DNA of 64,000 nt from contig NZ_BMNB01000001.1 in assembly GCF_014646235.1 (NCBI RefSeq), positions 372,001-436,000 of the forward strand, written 5' to 3'. Made by a program: the position numbers and the translations under genes. The notes under the pieces are model-generated. The model was given only the letters and a program-made list of their open reading frames with translations, had not been told where the DNA came from and made no database searches. The DNA comes from Micromonospora sonchi. GTDB taxonomy: Bacteria; Actinomycetota; Actinomycetes; Mycobacteriales; Micromonosporaceae. Position 1 is the stretch's first letter, and each line of letters starts with the position of its first letter. Positions 25,761 through 34,242 of the stretch are shown piece after piece.

Positions 25761-26525
25761 ATGATCCGTCACCGACGTACCGCGGGCGCCGCCGCGGCCC
25801 TGACGCTCGGCGCCGTCGCCATGGCCGTGTTCGGCTTCGTGGCGCCCGCGTCCGCGCACGTCACGGTCAACCCGAGAGAGGCGACCCAGGGCGGCTACGG
25901 CCGGTTCGCGTTCCGGGTGCCCAACGAGAGCGACACGGCGTCGACCACCAAGGTGGAGATCTTCCTGCCCGAGAACGCCCCGGTCGGCTCGGTGTCGACG
26001 ATGCCGGTGCCGGGCTGGACGGTGGCGGTGGAGAAGCGCAAGAGCGATCCGCCGGTGAAGGTGCACGGCACCGAGATCTCCGAGGTGGTTTCCAAGATCA
26101 CCTGGACGGCCGGCGCCGACGCGGCGATCGCCCCGGGCACCTTCCAGGAGTTCCCGGTCTCCCTCGGTCCACTGCCCGAGGTGGACCAGATGGTCTTCAA
26201 GGCGCTGCAGACCTACTCCGACGGTGCCGTGGTGCGCTGGATCGACCCGCCGAACCCCGGTGGCGAGGAGCCGGCCACCCCGGCGCCGGTGCTCGCCCTC
26301 GCCGCCGCCGCGCCTGAGGCGGCGCCGGCCGAGTCGCCGGCCGCGCAGCCCGGTGCGGCCGAAAAGAGCGACGACGGTGACAGCGGGCTGGCCGTCGGGC
26401 TCGGCGTCGCCGGCCTGGTCGCCGGGCTCGGCGGGCTGCTCCTGGGCGGGCTCGCGTTCGCGCGTACCCGACGGGAGAACGCCACCGCGGTCCGGGACGA
26501 CGACCCCGCGCCGACGACGGCCTGA
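25761..26525 (+). CDS. YcnI-family (DUF1775) copper-binding membrane-anchored protein
   Basis: 254 residues. The signal peptide leaves His 33 at the mature N-terminus (SA-HVTVNPREATQGGYG), the copper ligand of YcnI with a downstream Trp (PGWTVAVEK). The DUF1775 domain ends near WIDPPNPGGEEP, followed by an Ala/Pro/Glu linker and one membrane helix (LAVGLGVAGLVAGLGGLLL) that anchors it outside the cell. GAGAGG lies upstream of ATG 25761. Pairing with CopCD supports a role as an extracellular copper chaperone. A rho-independent-like hairpin follows. Confidence 0.9.
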   Translation: MIRHRRTAGAAAALTLGAVAMAVFGFVAPASAHVTVNPREATQGGYGRFAFRVPNESDTASTTKVEIFLPENAPVGSVSTMPVPGWTVAVEKRKSDPPVKVHGTEISEVVSKITWTAGADAAIAPGTFQEFPVSLGPLPEVDQMVFKALQTYSDGAVVRWIDPPNPGGEEPATPAPVLALAAAAPEAAPAESPAAQPGAAEKSDDGDSGLAVGLGVAGLVAGLGGLLLGGLAFARTRRENATAVRDDDPAPTTA

Positions 26526-26540
26526 CAGCTCACCCCCTCG

Positions 26541-26572
26541 CGGGCCCGCCGGGAACCACCCCGGCGGGCCCG
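26541..26572 (+). terminator. Transcription terminator hairpin after the copper operon
   Basis: CGGGCCCGCCGG, 8-base loop, CCGGCGGGCCCG: a perfect 12-bp stem 16 bases past the ycnI stop, followed by TCCGCTTTCC. Typical high-GC actinomycete terminator with a weak T tract. Confidence 0.75.
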
Positions 26573-26667
26573 TCCGCTTTCCTGTTCTCGACGTGGATAT
26601 CCGCAGTTCAACGCCGGGTCGTGGGTAAGGTCGGCCGGGTATCTGGCTACAGAGGGAGACAGGGCGG

Positions 26668-27969
26668 ATGCGTTTCGTGTGGGCGCTGGTCGGAATGCTG
26701 CTGCTGGCCGTCGGCACGACCGCGCTGGTCGCTGCCGCCGCGCTCGGTCTGACGACCGGTCGCACCGCCCCCGACGGGGTGTTCACCGCGCGGATCGAGA
26801 GCGTGCGGACGCCGGGACACGCGGTCGTGGTGACCGATCTCGACGCGCTGGTACGCCGGGAGGTGCCGTTCGCCAGCGGCGAATCGGCCCGGTTCCGGCT
26901 CGACGCCCGTACGCCCGACGGGCCGGCCTTCGTCGGACTGGCCCCGACCGACGAGGCGCAGCGCTGGTTGGCGGCAGCGCCGCACGCCGTGGTCCAGCGG
27001 ATGGCGCTGGCCCGGGGGTCGCTGCCGGTCCGGCTGGAGCAGGTCGACCCGGCGGAGGGCATGCCGCCGGCTGTCCCGGCCGCCCCCGCCGCGCAAACAT
27101 TCTGGGTACGCGCCGGGACCGGCGTGCTGGAGTGGAGCCCCGCCGACCTGGCCGACCGTCGACTGAGCCTGGTGCTGATGCGGCCCGACGGCGGGCCCGA
27201 CCTGGGCCTGGACCTGCGCGCCGAACTGCGCGCCGGGTGGATCGCCCCGCTCACCTGGGCCTCGCTGACCGGCGGCATACTGCTGGTCACCCTCGCCGCG
27301 CTGATCCTGCTGCGCCCGATCCGTCCCCGCGAGATCATCTTCGTGGTCGAGCCGGATCAGGTGCCGGTGCTCGCCGGTCGGCTCGGGGTGAGCTCGCTCA
27401 GCGGCCTGGGCGTCCCACCACCGCCCGGCCCGCGCGCGCTCTCGCCCGAACCACCTGCGCCCGCACCCGGCCCGCGCGCGCTCTCGCCGGTTCCGCGCTC
27501 GCCCTCGCCCGGCCCGCATCCGCTCTCGCCGGTTCCGCGCTCGCCCTCGCCGGCCCCGCGCTCGCTCTCGGCGGTTCCGCGCTCGCCCTCGCCGGCCCCG
27601 CGCTCGCCTTCGCCGGGCCTGCATCCGCTCTCGCCTTCGCCGGTTCCGCGCCCGCCCGCACCCGGCCCGCACCTGCTCTCGCCGGTTCCGCGCCCGCCCG
27701 CACCCGGCCCGCACCCGGAGGCCGAGCGGCAACTCGTCTCCGTAGCCACGACCCCGCCCCGCCCCGCCTCCAACAGCACCGAGGTCGCCGCCCCCGCACC
27801 ACCAGCGGCCGCCCCTACCGCCCCCGCACCACCACCACCACCACCACCACCAGCGGCCGCCGCCCCCATCGCCACGCCCCCGACAGTCGCCCCGGTGCCC
27901 CGCCCGGAAACCCTCGCCGACCTCCCTGCCCCCCATCACCCCCTCCGCCCGGCCACCCCACCCCACTGA
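26668..27969 (+). CDS. Two-helix membrane protein with long Pro/Ser/Arg repeat tail, unknown function
   Basis: 433 residues. An N-terminal membrane helix (FVWALVGMLLLAVGTTALVA) is followed by an extracytoplasmic domain of about 160 residues, a second helix (LTWASLTGGILLVTLAALILL) and a cytoplasmic part. From about residue 250 the tail is low-complexity: repeating blocks such as LSPVPRSPSPGPHP, then poly-Pro and poly-Ala. At DNA level this is roughly five copies of a 42-base unit between 27470 and 27720. I do not recognise the folded part. GAGGGAGACAGGGC upstream of ATG 26668 gives a good ribosome site. The repeat number probably varies between strains. Confidence 0.7.
   Translation: MRFVWALVGMLLLAVGTTALVAAAALGLTTGRTAPDGVFTARIESVRTPGHAVVVTDLDALVRREVPFASGESARFRLDARTPDGPAFVGLAPTDEAQRWLAAAPHAVVQRMALARGSLPVRLEQVDPAEGMPPAVPAAPAAQTFWVRAGTGVLEWSPADLADRRLSLVLMRPDGGPDLGLDLRAELRAGWIAPLTWASLTGGILLVTLAALILLRPIRPREIIFVVEPDQVPVLAGRLGVSSLSGLGVPPPPGPRALSPEPPAPAPGPRALSPVPRSPSPGPHPLSPVPRSPSPAPRSLSAVPRSPSPAPRSPSPGLHPLSPSPVPRPPAPGPHLLSPVPRPPAPGPHPEAERQLVSVATTPPRPASNSTEVAAPAPPAAAPTAPAPPPPPPPPAAAAPIATPPTVAPVPRPETLADLPAPHHPLRPATPPH
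27470..27720 (+). repeat. Intragenic tandem repeat, about 42-base units
   Basis: Units built on CTCTCGCCGGTTCCGCGCTC followed by a second Ser/Pro/Gly-Pro half recur about five times with base substitutions but no frame change, encoding the repeated LSPVPRSPSP blocks of the host protein. Confidence 0.65.
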
Positions 27970-28157
27970 CCCACTTCACGTCACTTGATGCCACCTGATG
28001 CCACCGACCGCCACCCCCAAATGCCACCCCACCCCACTTAATGCCACCGACCGCCACCTCCAAATTCCACCCACGCCACCCGGCCCTCCGACCACTTCCG
28101 CCGATCTGACCGGCACGCCAGACCGCCTTGCTCCGATATGTCACCCCGTTGCGGTGG

Positions 28158-28203
28158 ATCTTGGACCGAAATGGCCCCTCCGGGGGCCGGAAGTGTCCAA
28201 GAT
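28158..28203. repeat. Nested inverted repeat (dispersed-repeat-like hairpin)
   Basis: Outer arms ATCTTGGAC/GTCCAAGAT and inner arms GGCCCC/GGGGCC around TCCG, separated by 6-base bulges on each side. The right arm box AGTGTCCAAGATTGCCTG recurs at 28591-28608 without a left arm, so this looks like one full and one partial copy of a mobile or dispersed intergenic element. Confidence 0.55.
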
Positions 28204-28399
28204 TGCCTGATCAGAGCAATGAGCGACCGGCAACGGGCGATGGCGACGAGGCGAGTGCTGGCCCGTGCAATGCGGTCGATGAGCCTGAGGCGCTCTCGTC
28301 CGGCATCGACGCGCAGGATGCCGCAACGGGGTCTGCGCACGAGATGTCGTAACTCGTGCTCTGCGCACGAGATGCCGTAACTCGTGGCCTCAGCGGGCC

Positions 28400-28530
28400 C
28401 GGATACCCCGACATGCCGCAGCTCGTGCCGCTCGGCGGACGGGATACTCCGGCATGCCGCAACTCGCGCCCGCCCGATCGGCTCGAACACCCCGACATGC
28501 CGTATCTCGCGCCGCGCCAGGGGCAGCATC
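28400..28530. repeat. Three imperfect direct repeats around CCGACATGCCG
   Basis: GATACCCCGACATGCCGCAG, GATACTCCGGCATGCCGCAA and GAACACCCCGACATGCCGTA start about 42-43 bases apart, each followed by CTCGYGCC. Two related but shorter units lie just upstream (28330-28385). Spacers differ, and units are not identical, so this is not a CRISPR array. Confidence 0.55.
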
Positions 28531-28686
28531 ACCCAGCCTGAACCCCAACCTCGCTGCCACCACCTACTGCCGGACTCCTTAAGGGCAGAAAGTGTCCAAG
28601 ATTGCCTGCTGGGATGATCTGGCCAGTGCGACGGGCGGCAGTGGACCGCTGCCGGGTCTTTACGCCTGCCCAGCACCCGAAGAGGC

Positions 28687-28757
28687 GCGATCTTGCACTT
28701 TCGGTCGCGACATAAGTTACATCGGTCGCAAATCAGCGACCAAAACTGCATGATCGC
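28687..28757. repeat. Long imperfect hairpin
   Basis: Outer arms GCGATCTTGCA and TGCATGATCGC pair at ten of eleven positions; inside are GGTCGC...GCGACC pairs and an A/T-rich centre (ACATAAGTTACATC), striking in this GC-rich DNA. It resembles a dispersed intergenic element. Confidence 0.5.
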
Positions 28758-28822
28758 GGGGAGCGGGGAGCGGGGAGCGGGGAGCGGGGAGCGGGGAGCG
28801 GGGAGCGGGGAGCGGGGAGCGG
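28757..28822. repeat. 7-base tandem repeat CGGGGAG
   Basis: About nine uninterrupted copies of CGGGGAG. A microsatellite-like, slippage-prone run between the repeat block and the mannosyltransferase 3' end; copy number is likely to vary. Confidence 0.85.
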
Positions 28823-28895
28823 GTGGGGCGGCCCTCCGTGCTGCCGACACGGAGGGCCGCCATTCACCGGGGGATATCGGTGGGTTGGAGCAAGA

Positions 28896-30191
28896 TTACC
28901 GAGGAATGGGTTTCTTGGGAAGAGTGTCCGATTCAGGCGACTCCTGAGTGGGAGCGCCGGCTTCGGCCCGCAGCGGCAGCGCGACCAGCAGTACCACGCA
29001 GAGCAGCACGTACGTGTTGCGCAGCAGGAACTCCCATGGGGTGCTGGTGGGCTCCGGGGCGACGCCGAAGTCGTAGAAGGAAACCACGCCGTACACGATG
29101 ATCGCCGAGGTGCCGACGGCGAGCCCACCCAGCCGACGGCGCCGGCGCGCCCCGGTGGCGGTGCGCGGATCGGCGCTCAGCGTCGCGTCGACCAGGATCA
29201 CCACCGCCGGAATGAACCAGTAGATGTGGTGGGTCCAGGTGATCGGGCTGATCAGGGCCGCGACCAGGCCGGCCAGGGTGAGGGCGGCGAGCGGGTCGCC
29301 GGCCCGGGACGCCCGAACCGCCCGCCACAGCCCGTACCCGGCGACCGCCACGACCAGCGGCAGCCAGATCAACCGGTCCGGCTCCTCGGGCGCGGTGAGC
29401 CGGCTCAGCAGCCCGAACAGCGACTGGTTGCCGGTGTAGTCGGTACGGCCGACCCGGTCGGTGGCCCACAACTCGTGTGTCCAGAACCGCCACGAGTCGC
29501 CGGGCGCGACCGCCGCGGCGAGCAGAGTCGCCCCGGTGGCGGTCGCTGCGGCGACCACCGCCGCCCGCCACCGCCGGGTCGCCAGCAGGTAGACCACGAA
29601 GATGCCCGGGAAGAGCTTGAGCGCCGTCGCCAGACCGATGCCCACGCCGGCCCAGCGGCTGTTCCGGGGTACGGCGAACAGCAGGTCAGCCAGAATCAGC
29701 ACCACCAGCAGCATGTTGATCTGCCCAAAGGTGATGGTCTCCCGGGTGCTCTCCACCGCCAGCACGAGCAGCACCCCCACCACGAGGGTGAACAGGTGCG
29801 GCAGGCCGTGCCGACGGATCACCGGATCGAGCAGCCACTTCGTGGTGACCACCACCCCCAGCAGCGTCAACCCGGTGAAGATCACCACGGTCGCGCCCAG
29901 CTTCGGCAGGGCGAACGGCCACAGCAGCAGCGCGCTGAACGGGGGGTAGGTGAAGAACAGCTCACCCTGCACCCGGTCGGGCTGGACGTAGTCGTAGAGC
30001 GGGTTGCCGGCTGTCCACCAGTCCATCGCCGACATGTAGATCTTCAGGTCGAAGAAGTTGTGCGTCATCCCGGGCAGGTAGAGCGCCGGCAGCACCGCCG
30101 CCATCGCCAGCGCGCCCACCATCCGACGTGCCGTACGGCTACCGGTTTCCTCGACGTCGACGGCGGAGGGTGTGACGGGATCGGCGGGCAC
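28896..30191 (-). CDS. GT87 (DUF2029) polyprenyl-phosphate-mannose-dependent mannosyltransferase
   Basis: 431 residues with about eleven membrane helices. HNFFDLKIYMSAMDWWTAGN with the D-L-K-I-Y motif after the first helix is the GT87 signature carrying the catalytic Asp, and GELFFTYPPFSALLLWPFAL follows as in alpha-1,2-mannosyltransferases. Such enzymes use polyprenyl-phosphate mannose on the outer membrane face to build lipoarabinomannan-like or glycolipid mannans. GTG at 30191 is chosen because longer in-frame reading runs antisense into orn. Acceptor not predictable. Confidence 0.85.
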   Translation of the reverse strand: MPADPVTPSAVDVEETGSRTARRMVGALAMAAVLPALYLPGMTHNFFDLKIYMSAMDWWTAGNPLYDYVQPDRVQGELFFTYPPFSALLLWPFALPKLGATVVIFTGLTLLGVVVTTKWLLDPVIRRHGLPHLFTLVVGVLLVLAVESTRETITFGQINMLLVVLILADLLFAVPRNSRWAGVGIGLATALKLFPGIFVVYLLATRRWRAAVVAAATATGATLLAAAVAPGDSWRFWTHELWATDRVGRTDYTGNQSLFGLLSRLTAPEEPDRLIWLPLVVAVAGYGLWRAVRASRAGDPLAALTLAGLVAALISPITWTHHIYWFIPAVVILVDATLSADPRTATGARRRRRLGGLAVGTSAIIVYGVVSFYDFGVAPEPTSTPWEFLLRNTYVLLCVVLLVALPLRAEAGAPTQESPESDTLPKKPIPR

Positions 30192-30258
30192 GGGAAAGAC
30201 CCTAGCGGTCGGTGGCCCCGGCGGCGCGCAGCCACGGGGCGTGGGCTGCGCGTAGGCT

Positions 30259-30855
30259 GTGCCGGTGGCTGATCTTCTCGTCTGGATCGACTGTGAGATG
30301 ACCGGGCTCGACCTCCGGGGCGACAAACTGATCGAGGTCGCCGCACTGGTCACCGACCCCGACCTCAACGTGCTCGGTGACGGCGTCGACGTGGTGATCC
30401 ACGCCGACGACGCGGCGCTGGACGCCATGCCGGAGATTGTCCGGACGATGCATGCCAAGTCGGGGTTGACCGACGAGGTACGCCGCTCCACGGTCACCCT
30501 GGCGGAGGCCGAGGACCTGGTGCTCGACTACGTCACCCGGCACGTCAAGGATCCGCGTACCGCCCCGCTCTGCGGCAACTCGATCGCCACCGACCGCGGG
30601 TTCATCGCCCGGGACATGCCCCGCCTCGACGCCCACCTGCACTACCGCATGATCGACGTCTCCTCGATCAAGGAGCTGTGCCGCCGCTGGTACCCCCGCG
30701 TGTACTTCGGCCAGCCGCCGAAGGGTCTGGCGCACCGGGCCCTGGCGGACATCCGGGAAAGCATCCGGGAACTGGAGTACTACCGGCGCGCCATCTTCGT
30801 ACCGCTGCCCGGTCCCGACGTGGAGAGCGCCAAGGCGATCGCGGCCGAGCTCTGA
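30259..30855 (+). CDS. orn: Oligoribonuclease
   Basis: 198 residues, the standard length. [10 protein letters not shown] near residues 9-18 gives the first D and E of the DEDDh exonuclease site, [12 protein letters not shown] the third, and [12 protein letters not shown] the His and last Asp. It degrades 2-5 nt RNAs and pGpG to mononucleotides in the cytoplasm and is normally essential or near-essential. GTG at 30259 (or 30265) is the start, with the mannosyltransferase divergent just upstream. Confidence 0.96.
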   Translation: MPVADLLVWIDCEMTGLDLRGDKLIEVAALVTDPDLNVLGDGVDVVIHADDAALDAMPEIVRTMHAKSGLTDEVRRSTVTLAEAEDLVLDYVTRHVKDPRTAPLCGNSIATDRGFIARDMPRLDAHLHYRMIDVSSIKELCRRWYPRVYFGQPPKGLAHRALADIRESIRELEYYRRAIFVPLPGPDVESAKAIAAEL

Positions 30856-30963
30856 GCCTCCGCCGGCCTGCTCGGAGCCTGCTTGGCAACCCGGTGGACG
30901 CGGCCGGCCATGGTGTGGGTATTATTGCCCCGCACCCGCTAAGGGCGACCGGCGCGGTGGCAT

Positions 30964-31040
30964 GGTGGCTGTAGCTCAGTTGGCAGAGCACCGGGTTGTG
31001 GTCCCGGTTGTCGTGGGTTCAATTCCCATCAGTCACCCCA
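30964..31040 (+). tRNA. tRNA-His (anticodon GUG)
   Basis: Acceptor GTGGCTG/CAGTCAC, D arm GCTCAGTTGGCAGAGC, anticodon arm CCGGG-TTGTGGT-CCCGG (anticodon GTG) and T arm GTGGG-TTCAATT-CCCAT. An extra G before the acceptor (30964) provides the histidine-specific G-1, discriminator C, and CCA is encoded. A -10-like TATTAT lies at about 30920. Confidence 0.95.
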
Positions 31041-31043
31041 GTT

Positions 31044-31077
31044 CATCAGGCCCCCTCCTCCCGGAGGGGGCCTGATG
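31044..31077 (+). terminator. Terminator hairpin after tRNA-His
   Basis: CATCAGGCCCCCTCC, loop TCCC, GGAGGGGGCCTGATG: a perfect 15-bp stem three bases past the tRNA 3' end. No T tract follows. Confidence 0.75.
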
Positions 31078-31190
31078 CGTCGTATGGGAGCCCGGGTCGG
31101 TGCCCGGCCCGGCCGCGCGGGGCTCAGGCATCCGGCTTGCCCGATTTGAGCCTGCGACGATGTCTCTTTGTCTCTTTCTTTGCGCCACGT

Positions 31191-31235
31191 CCCGTCGTTC
31201 CGGCGGCCCCGAGCGGGAGCCGCCGGAACGACGGG
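31191..31235 (-). terminator. Terminator hairpin after the first L,D-transpeptidase gene
   Basis: CCCGTCGTTCCGGCGG and CCGCCGGAACGACGGG form a perfect 16-bp stem around a 13-base loop immediately downstream of the minus-strand stop; AAAGAAAGAGACAAAGAG on the plus-strand side reads as a T-rich stretch in the transcript complement. Confidence 0.75.
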
Positions 31236-31236
31236 C

Positions 31237-32526
31237 TCAGGCGGTGGTGGCGGTCTCGCTCGCCGAGACGTCGGGACCGGTCACGTCGTCGTCCTCGGTC
31301 AGTGCGTCCTCGGCCGGCTCGTACGGCAGGGCGCTGCCCTTGACGTACTCCTCCCAGCTGACGTTCCAGTCGGTCCAGCCGTTGCCGAGCTGCAGCTTGC
31401 GCTCGGTGCCCTTCACGACGATCGGGTCGCCGACCCTGGTGTTGTTGAACAACCAGGCGCCGTTGGCCATCGACACGTTCACGCAGCCGTGCGACACGTT
31501 GGTGCGGCCCTGCACGCCCTCGGACCAGGGCGCGGCGTGGATGAACTCACCGCCCCAGGTCAGCCGCTGGGCGTAGTCGATCTTCGTCCGGTAGCCGTCC
31601 TCGGGGCCCAGTTCGTCGTACGTGTCGAAGACCGTCTTGCGCAGCTTCTCCATCACCACCATCGTGCCGCTGGAGGACGGGGTGCTCTTCTTGCCCAGGC
31701 TGACCGGGATCGTCTTGATCGTCTTGCCGTCCCGGGTGACCGTCATCTTCTTGGTCTTGTTGTCCACCGTCATCACCAGCTTCGGGCCGATCTTGATGTC
31801 GACGGTCAGGTCGGCCCGGCCGTACCAGCCGTCACCCAACGGCAGGCCGCCCGCCTGCACCCGGTACGACACCTTGCTGCCGGCCTTCCAGAACTCCTTC
31901 GGCCGGTAGCGCACCTCGGTGGGGCTGACCCAGTGCCAGATGCCCTCCTGGGCCGGCGTCGAGGTCACCGTCATCCGCCGCTGGAGGTCGGCCCGGTACT
32001 TCTCGGGAATCTCCCGGCCGAACCGCACGATCAGTGGCATGGCCACCCCGACGGTCTGGTCGTCGCCGAGGAAGCTGGTGATCCGTACCTGGTTCTTCGG
32101 TTGCTTCATCACGGTGAACGCGCTGGTGGCGGTCACCGGGCGGCCGTCATCGCCGGTCGCGGTGACGGTGGCGGTGTACGACCCGCCGTACTCCAACGCC
32201 TTTGCCGGCAGCCAGCTTCTGCCGTCCGCAGCGAGGGTGCCCTCGACGGCCTCGCCGGCCGCGTCGGCCAACTCCACCGTGGTCTCCTGGGCCTGCTCTG
32301 TGGCGAAGGTGATCGCCGTGGCAGCGGGGACGTTTGTCGCGTCGACGGCCGGCTCGGTGATGCTCACCGACGCCTTCGGGGCCGGCTCCTCGGCCCCGCC
32401 ATGCCAGCCCGGCCCCTGGTCGCCGCTCTTCCCGCCGGTACAGGCGGAGGTCAGCGCCAACGCCGCGGCGAGCACTGCCGCAGCGAGTACGCCCCGCCGC
32501 CGGTTGCGCTGGTCCCGAACTCGCAT
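31237..32526 (-). CDS. L,D-transpeptidase lipoprotein (YkuD, Ig-like domains), copy 1
   Basis: 429 residues. A lipoprotein signal ends LALTSAC (Cys 29). Two Ig-like domains follow (ITEPAVDATNVPAATAITFA and the TMVDNKTKK region), then the YkuD catalytic domain: FIHAAPWSEGVQGRTNVSHG then CVNVSMANGAWLF, where the His-Gly-Cys carries the catalytic Cys. It makes 3-3 crosslinks or attaches proteins in peptidoglycan outside the membrane. The catalytic block is nearly identical to that of the neighbouring gene, so the two arose by tandem duplication. Signal and lipobox support the ATG at 32526. Confidence 0.93.
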   Translation of the reverse strand: MRVRDQRNRRRGVLAAAVLAAALALTSACTGGKSGDQGPGWHGGAEEPAPKASVSITEPAVDATNVPAATAITFATEQAQETTVELADAAGEAVEGTLAADGRSWLPAKALEYGGSYTATVTATGDDGRPVTATSAFTVMKQPKNQVRITSFLGDDQTVGVAMPLIVRFGREIPEKYRADLQRRMTVTSTPAQEGIWHWVSPTEVRYRPKEFWKAGSKVSYRVQAGGLPLGDGWYGRADLTVDIKIGPKLVMTVDNKTKKMTVTRDGKTIKTIPVSLGKKSTPSSSGTMVVMEKLRKTVFDTYDELGPEDGYRTKIDYAQRLTWGGEFIHAAPWSEGVQGRTNVSHGCVNVSMANGAWLFNNTRVGDPIVVKGTERKLQLGNGWTDWNVSWEEYVKGSALPYEPAEDALTEDDDVTGPDVSASETATTA

Positions 32527-32649
32527 GGTGTCCTCACAGTCGTGGTCCGCTGCCCGTTCATGTCACAGACGCACCAGAACTCCTACCCGTTGCGGTAGGT
32601 GAACTGAAACACGTGCCGCGGATTGTCCGGATGGTGACAGGTCGGGCGG

Positions 32650-33930
32650 TCACAGGGCGGAATCGGCGCCACCCTCGGGAACCGGCAGCGCGCTGCCCTC
32701 GACGAACTCCGCCCAGCTCAGGTCCCACGCCGTCCAGCCGTTACCGGGCGCCAGCTTACGCTCGGTGCCGGTGACGGTGATCGGGTCACCGATCTTGGTG
32801 CGCTGGAAGAGCCAACGGGCGTTCGCCATCGACACGTTCACGCAGCCGTGGGAGACGTTCTGCCGCCCCTGCACGCCCTCCGACCAGGGGGCGGCGTGGA
32901 TGTACTCGCCACCCCAGGTGATCCGCTGGGCGAACTGGATGGGGGTGACGTAGCGGTTCTCCGGATTCGGGTCGTCCATGGTGTCGAAGACGGTGTCCTC
33001 CTTCTTCTCCATCACCACGAGCGTGCCGCTGGAGGAGGGAGTCTTCTTCTTGCCCAGGCTCACCGGCAGCGTCTTGATCAGCTTTCCGTTCTCGTACACC
33101 CGCATCTGCTTGTCGGAGTTGGTCACCTTCATCTCGAAGGCGGACCCGATCTTGGCGGTGGCCTTGCGGTCGACGTTGCCGTAGCGGCCGTTGCTCAGCG
33201 GGACGCCGGCCAGCGCGATGCGTACGGTGAGCTTGGTGCCCGGCTTCCAGTACTCGGGCGCCCGGTAGTAGGCCTGGGTGCCGCTGTCCACCCAGTGCCA
33301 GGCGCCCGGCTGCGGCGGATCGGTCTGCACGAACATCCGCTTCTGCACCTTGGCCCGGTCCTTCTTCGGGATGCCAGGGTGGAACTCCGCCACCACCGGC
33401 ATCGCCACGCCGTACGTCCGGTCGTCGAAGAGGTAGAGCCCCGAGGTGATCACCGAGCTGGGCTTGGCCATCGTGGTGAACGTGCTGGTCCCCTCGCTGA
33501 CCGTGCCGTCGGGCCGGCTCGCGGTGACCTTCGCGACGTAGGTGGTGGACCATTTCAGCGGGGCCGACGGCACCCAGGAGGAGCCGTCCGTACGCAGCTT
33601 GCCCTTGATCTGCTTGCCGCTCTCGGTGGTCAGCATTACCTGCGACACCGTGGCGCCGTCCGGCAGCTTCGTGCCGATCTCCACGCTCACCGGCCGATCC
33701 TTCGCGCCGTCGGCCGGGCTCATCTCCAGCGGCGGCCCGCTCGGCGTCCCCGGCTCTTCCGGCGTCCCCGTCCCTTCCGGTGTCTCCGGTGCCGCCGCCC
33801 CGGTCGCGCCGGGCGTGGTCCCCTCGACGAACTGGGCGCCCCCGCTCTTTTCACCACAACCCGACAGCGCCAGCGACGCCACCAGACCCAGGGCGCCCAC
33901 CCACGCCCCGGCCCGCGCGAACCTGCCCAT
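32650..33930 (-). CDS. L,D-transpeptidase lipoprotein (YkuD, Ig-like domains), copy 2
   Basis: 426 residues, same order as its neighbour: lipoprotein signal ending LALSGC (Cys 25), Ser/Pro/Glu-rich linker, two Ig-like domains, YkuD domain with GRQNVSHGCVNVSMANARWL. It sits 123 bases upstream of copy 1 on the same strand. ATG at 33930 was chosen since it begins directly with a signal peptide; in-frame codons up to 33981 would add 17 hydrophilic residues. Ig parts have diverged more than the catalytic part, so specificity may differ between copies. Confidence 0.93.
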   Translation of the reverse strand: MGRFARAGAWVGALGLVASLALSGCGEKSGGAQFVEGTTPGATGAAAPETPEGTGTPEEPGTPSGPPLEMSPADGAKDRPVSVEIGTKLPDGATVSQVMLTTESGKQIKGKLRTDGSSWVPSAPLKWSTTYVAKVTASRPDGTVSEGTSTFTTMAKPSSVITSGLYLFDDRTYGVAMPVVAEFHPGIPKKDRAKVQKRMFVQTDPPQPGAWHWVDSGTQAYYRAPEYWKPGTKLTVRIALAGVPLSNGRYGNVDRKATAKIGSAFEMKVTNSDKQMRVYENGKLIKTLPVSLGKKKTPSSSGTLVVMEKKEDTVFDTMDDPNPENRYVTPIQFAQRITWGGEYIHAAPWSEGVQGRQNVSHGCVNVSMANARWLFQRTKIGDPITVTGTERKLAPGNGWTAWDLSWAEFVEGSALPVPEGGADSAL

Positions 33931-34116
33931 CCCCACCCCTGTCTCACGCACCTGGCGGACATCGTGCCCTATCGTTGCCATCCGGCATCAGCCGGTCCCA
34001 AGCCTTATGTGCGCTTTCGCGGCTGTTGCCGCAAAAGCTCGACCGAAGGGGGGACCCGGGTATCGGATTGGAACAGGGTCAACCGGCCGTGCTAGTGTTC
34101 TCCCCGTTGTCAGCGA

Positions 34117-34192
34117 GCGCCGCTAGCTCAACTGGCAGAGCAGCGGACTCTTAATCCGCGGGTTGTAGGTTCGAGTCCTACGCGGCGCACCA
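34117..34192 (+). tRNA. tRNA-Lys (anticodon CUU)
   Basis: Acceptor GCGCCGC/GCGGCGC, D arm GCTCAACTGGCAGAGC, anticodon arm GCGGA-CTCTTAA-TCCGC (anticodon CTT), T arm GTAGG-TTCGAGT-CCTAC, discriminator A and encoded CCA at 34190-34192. A weak promoter (TTGGAA near 34068, TAGTGT near 34093) is upstream. The 3' end is the probable insertion point of the following island. Confidence 0.95.
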
Positions 34193-34205
34193 ATGAGCAA
34201 GGCCC
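34184..34205 (+). repeat. Left copy of tRNA-Lys 3'-end repeat (candidate attachment site)
   Basis: GGCGCACCA then ATGAGCAAGGCCC, the last bases of tRNA-Lys and the start of its terminator. It matches 37770-37791 at 20 of 22 positions, and similarity continues into CTGGTAGATCTC and GGGGCCTTT on both sides of the island. Confidence 0.6.
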
Positions 34206-34242
34206 TTGACCTGGTAGATCTCCGCCGGTCGGGGCCTTTTTT
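34199..34242 (+). terminator. Terminator after tRNA-Lys
   Basis: AAGGCCC pairs with GGGCCTT around a loop of about 24 bases and is followed by a run of six T. One of the few T-tailed terminators in the window. Confidence 0.8.

Larger units (their letters stand above)
27970..28895. other. Repeat-rich intergenic block
   Basis: About 925 bases with no convincing gene. It opens with repeated ATGCCACC/GACCGCCACC boxes (27985-28080), carries a long nested hairpin (28158-28203), two near-identical 25-base-class repeats containing CACGAGATG and TAACTCGTG (28330-28385), three copies of a 42-base-class unit around CCGACATGCCG (28400-28530), a second AGTGTCCAAGATTGCCTG box at 28591, a further long hairpin and a 7-base tandem repeat. 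Short open frames here mostly follow the repeats and are not supported as genes. Confidence 0.7.

Noticed and set aside
26647..27966. Antisense frame with poly-Trp and poly-Arg repeats over the Pro/Ser protein
   Set aside because: Composition follows the complementary strand of the tandem repeat; no start or family.
28330..28530. Possible CRISPR array
   Set aside because: Units are degenerate, spacing varies, spacers resemble each other and no cas gene is near.
30921..30963. A full promoter for tRNA-His
   Set aside because: Only a -10-like TATTAT at about 30920; no -35 hexamer at proper spacing.
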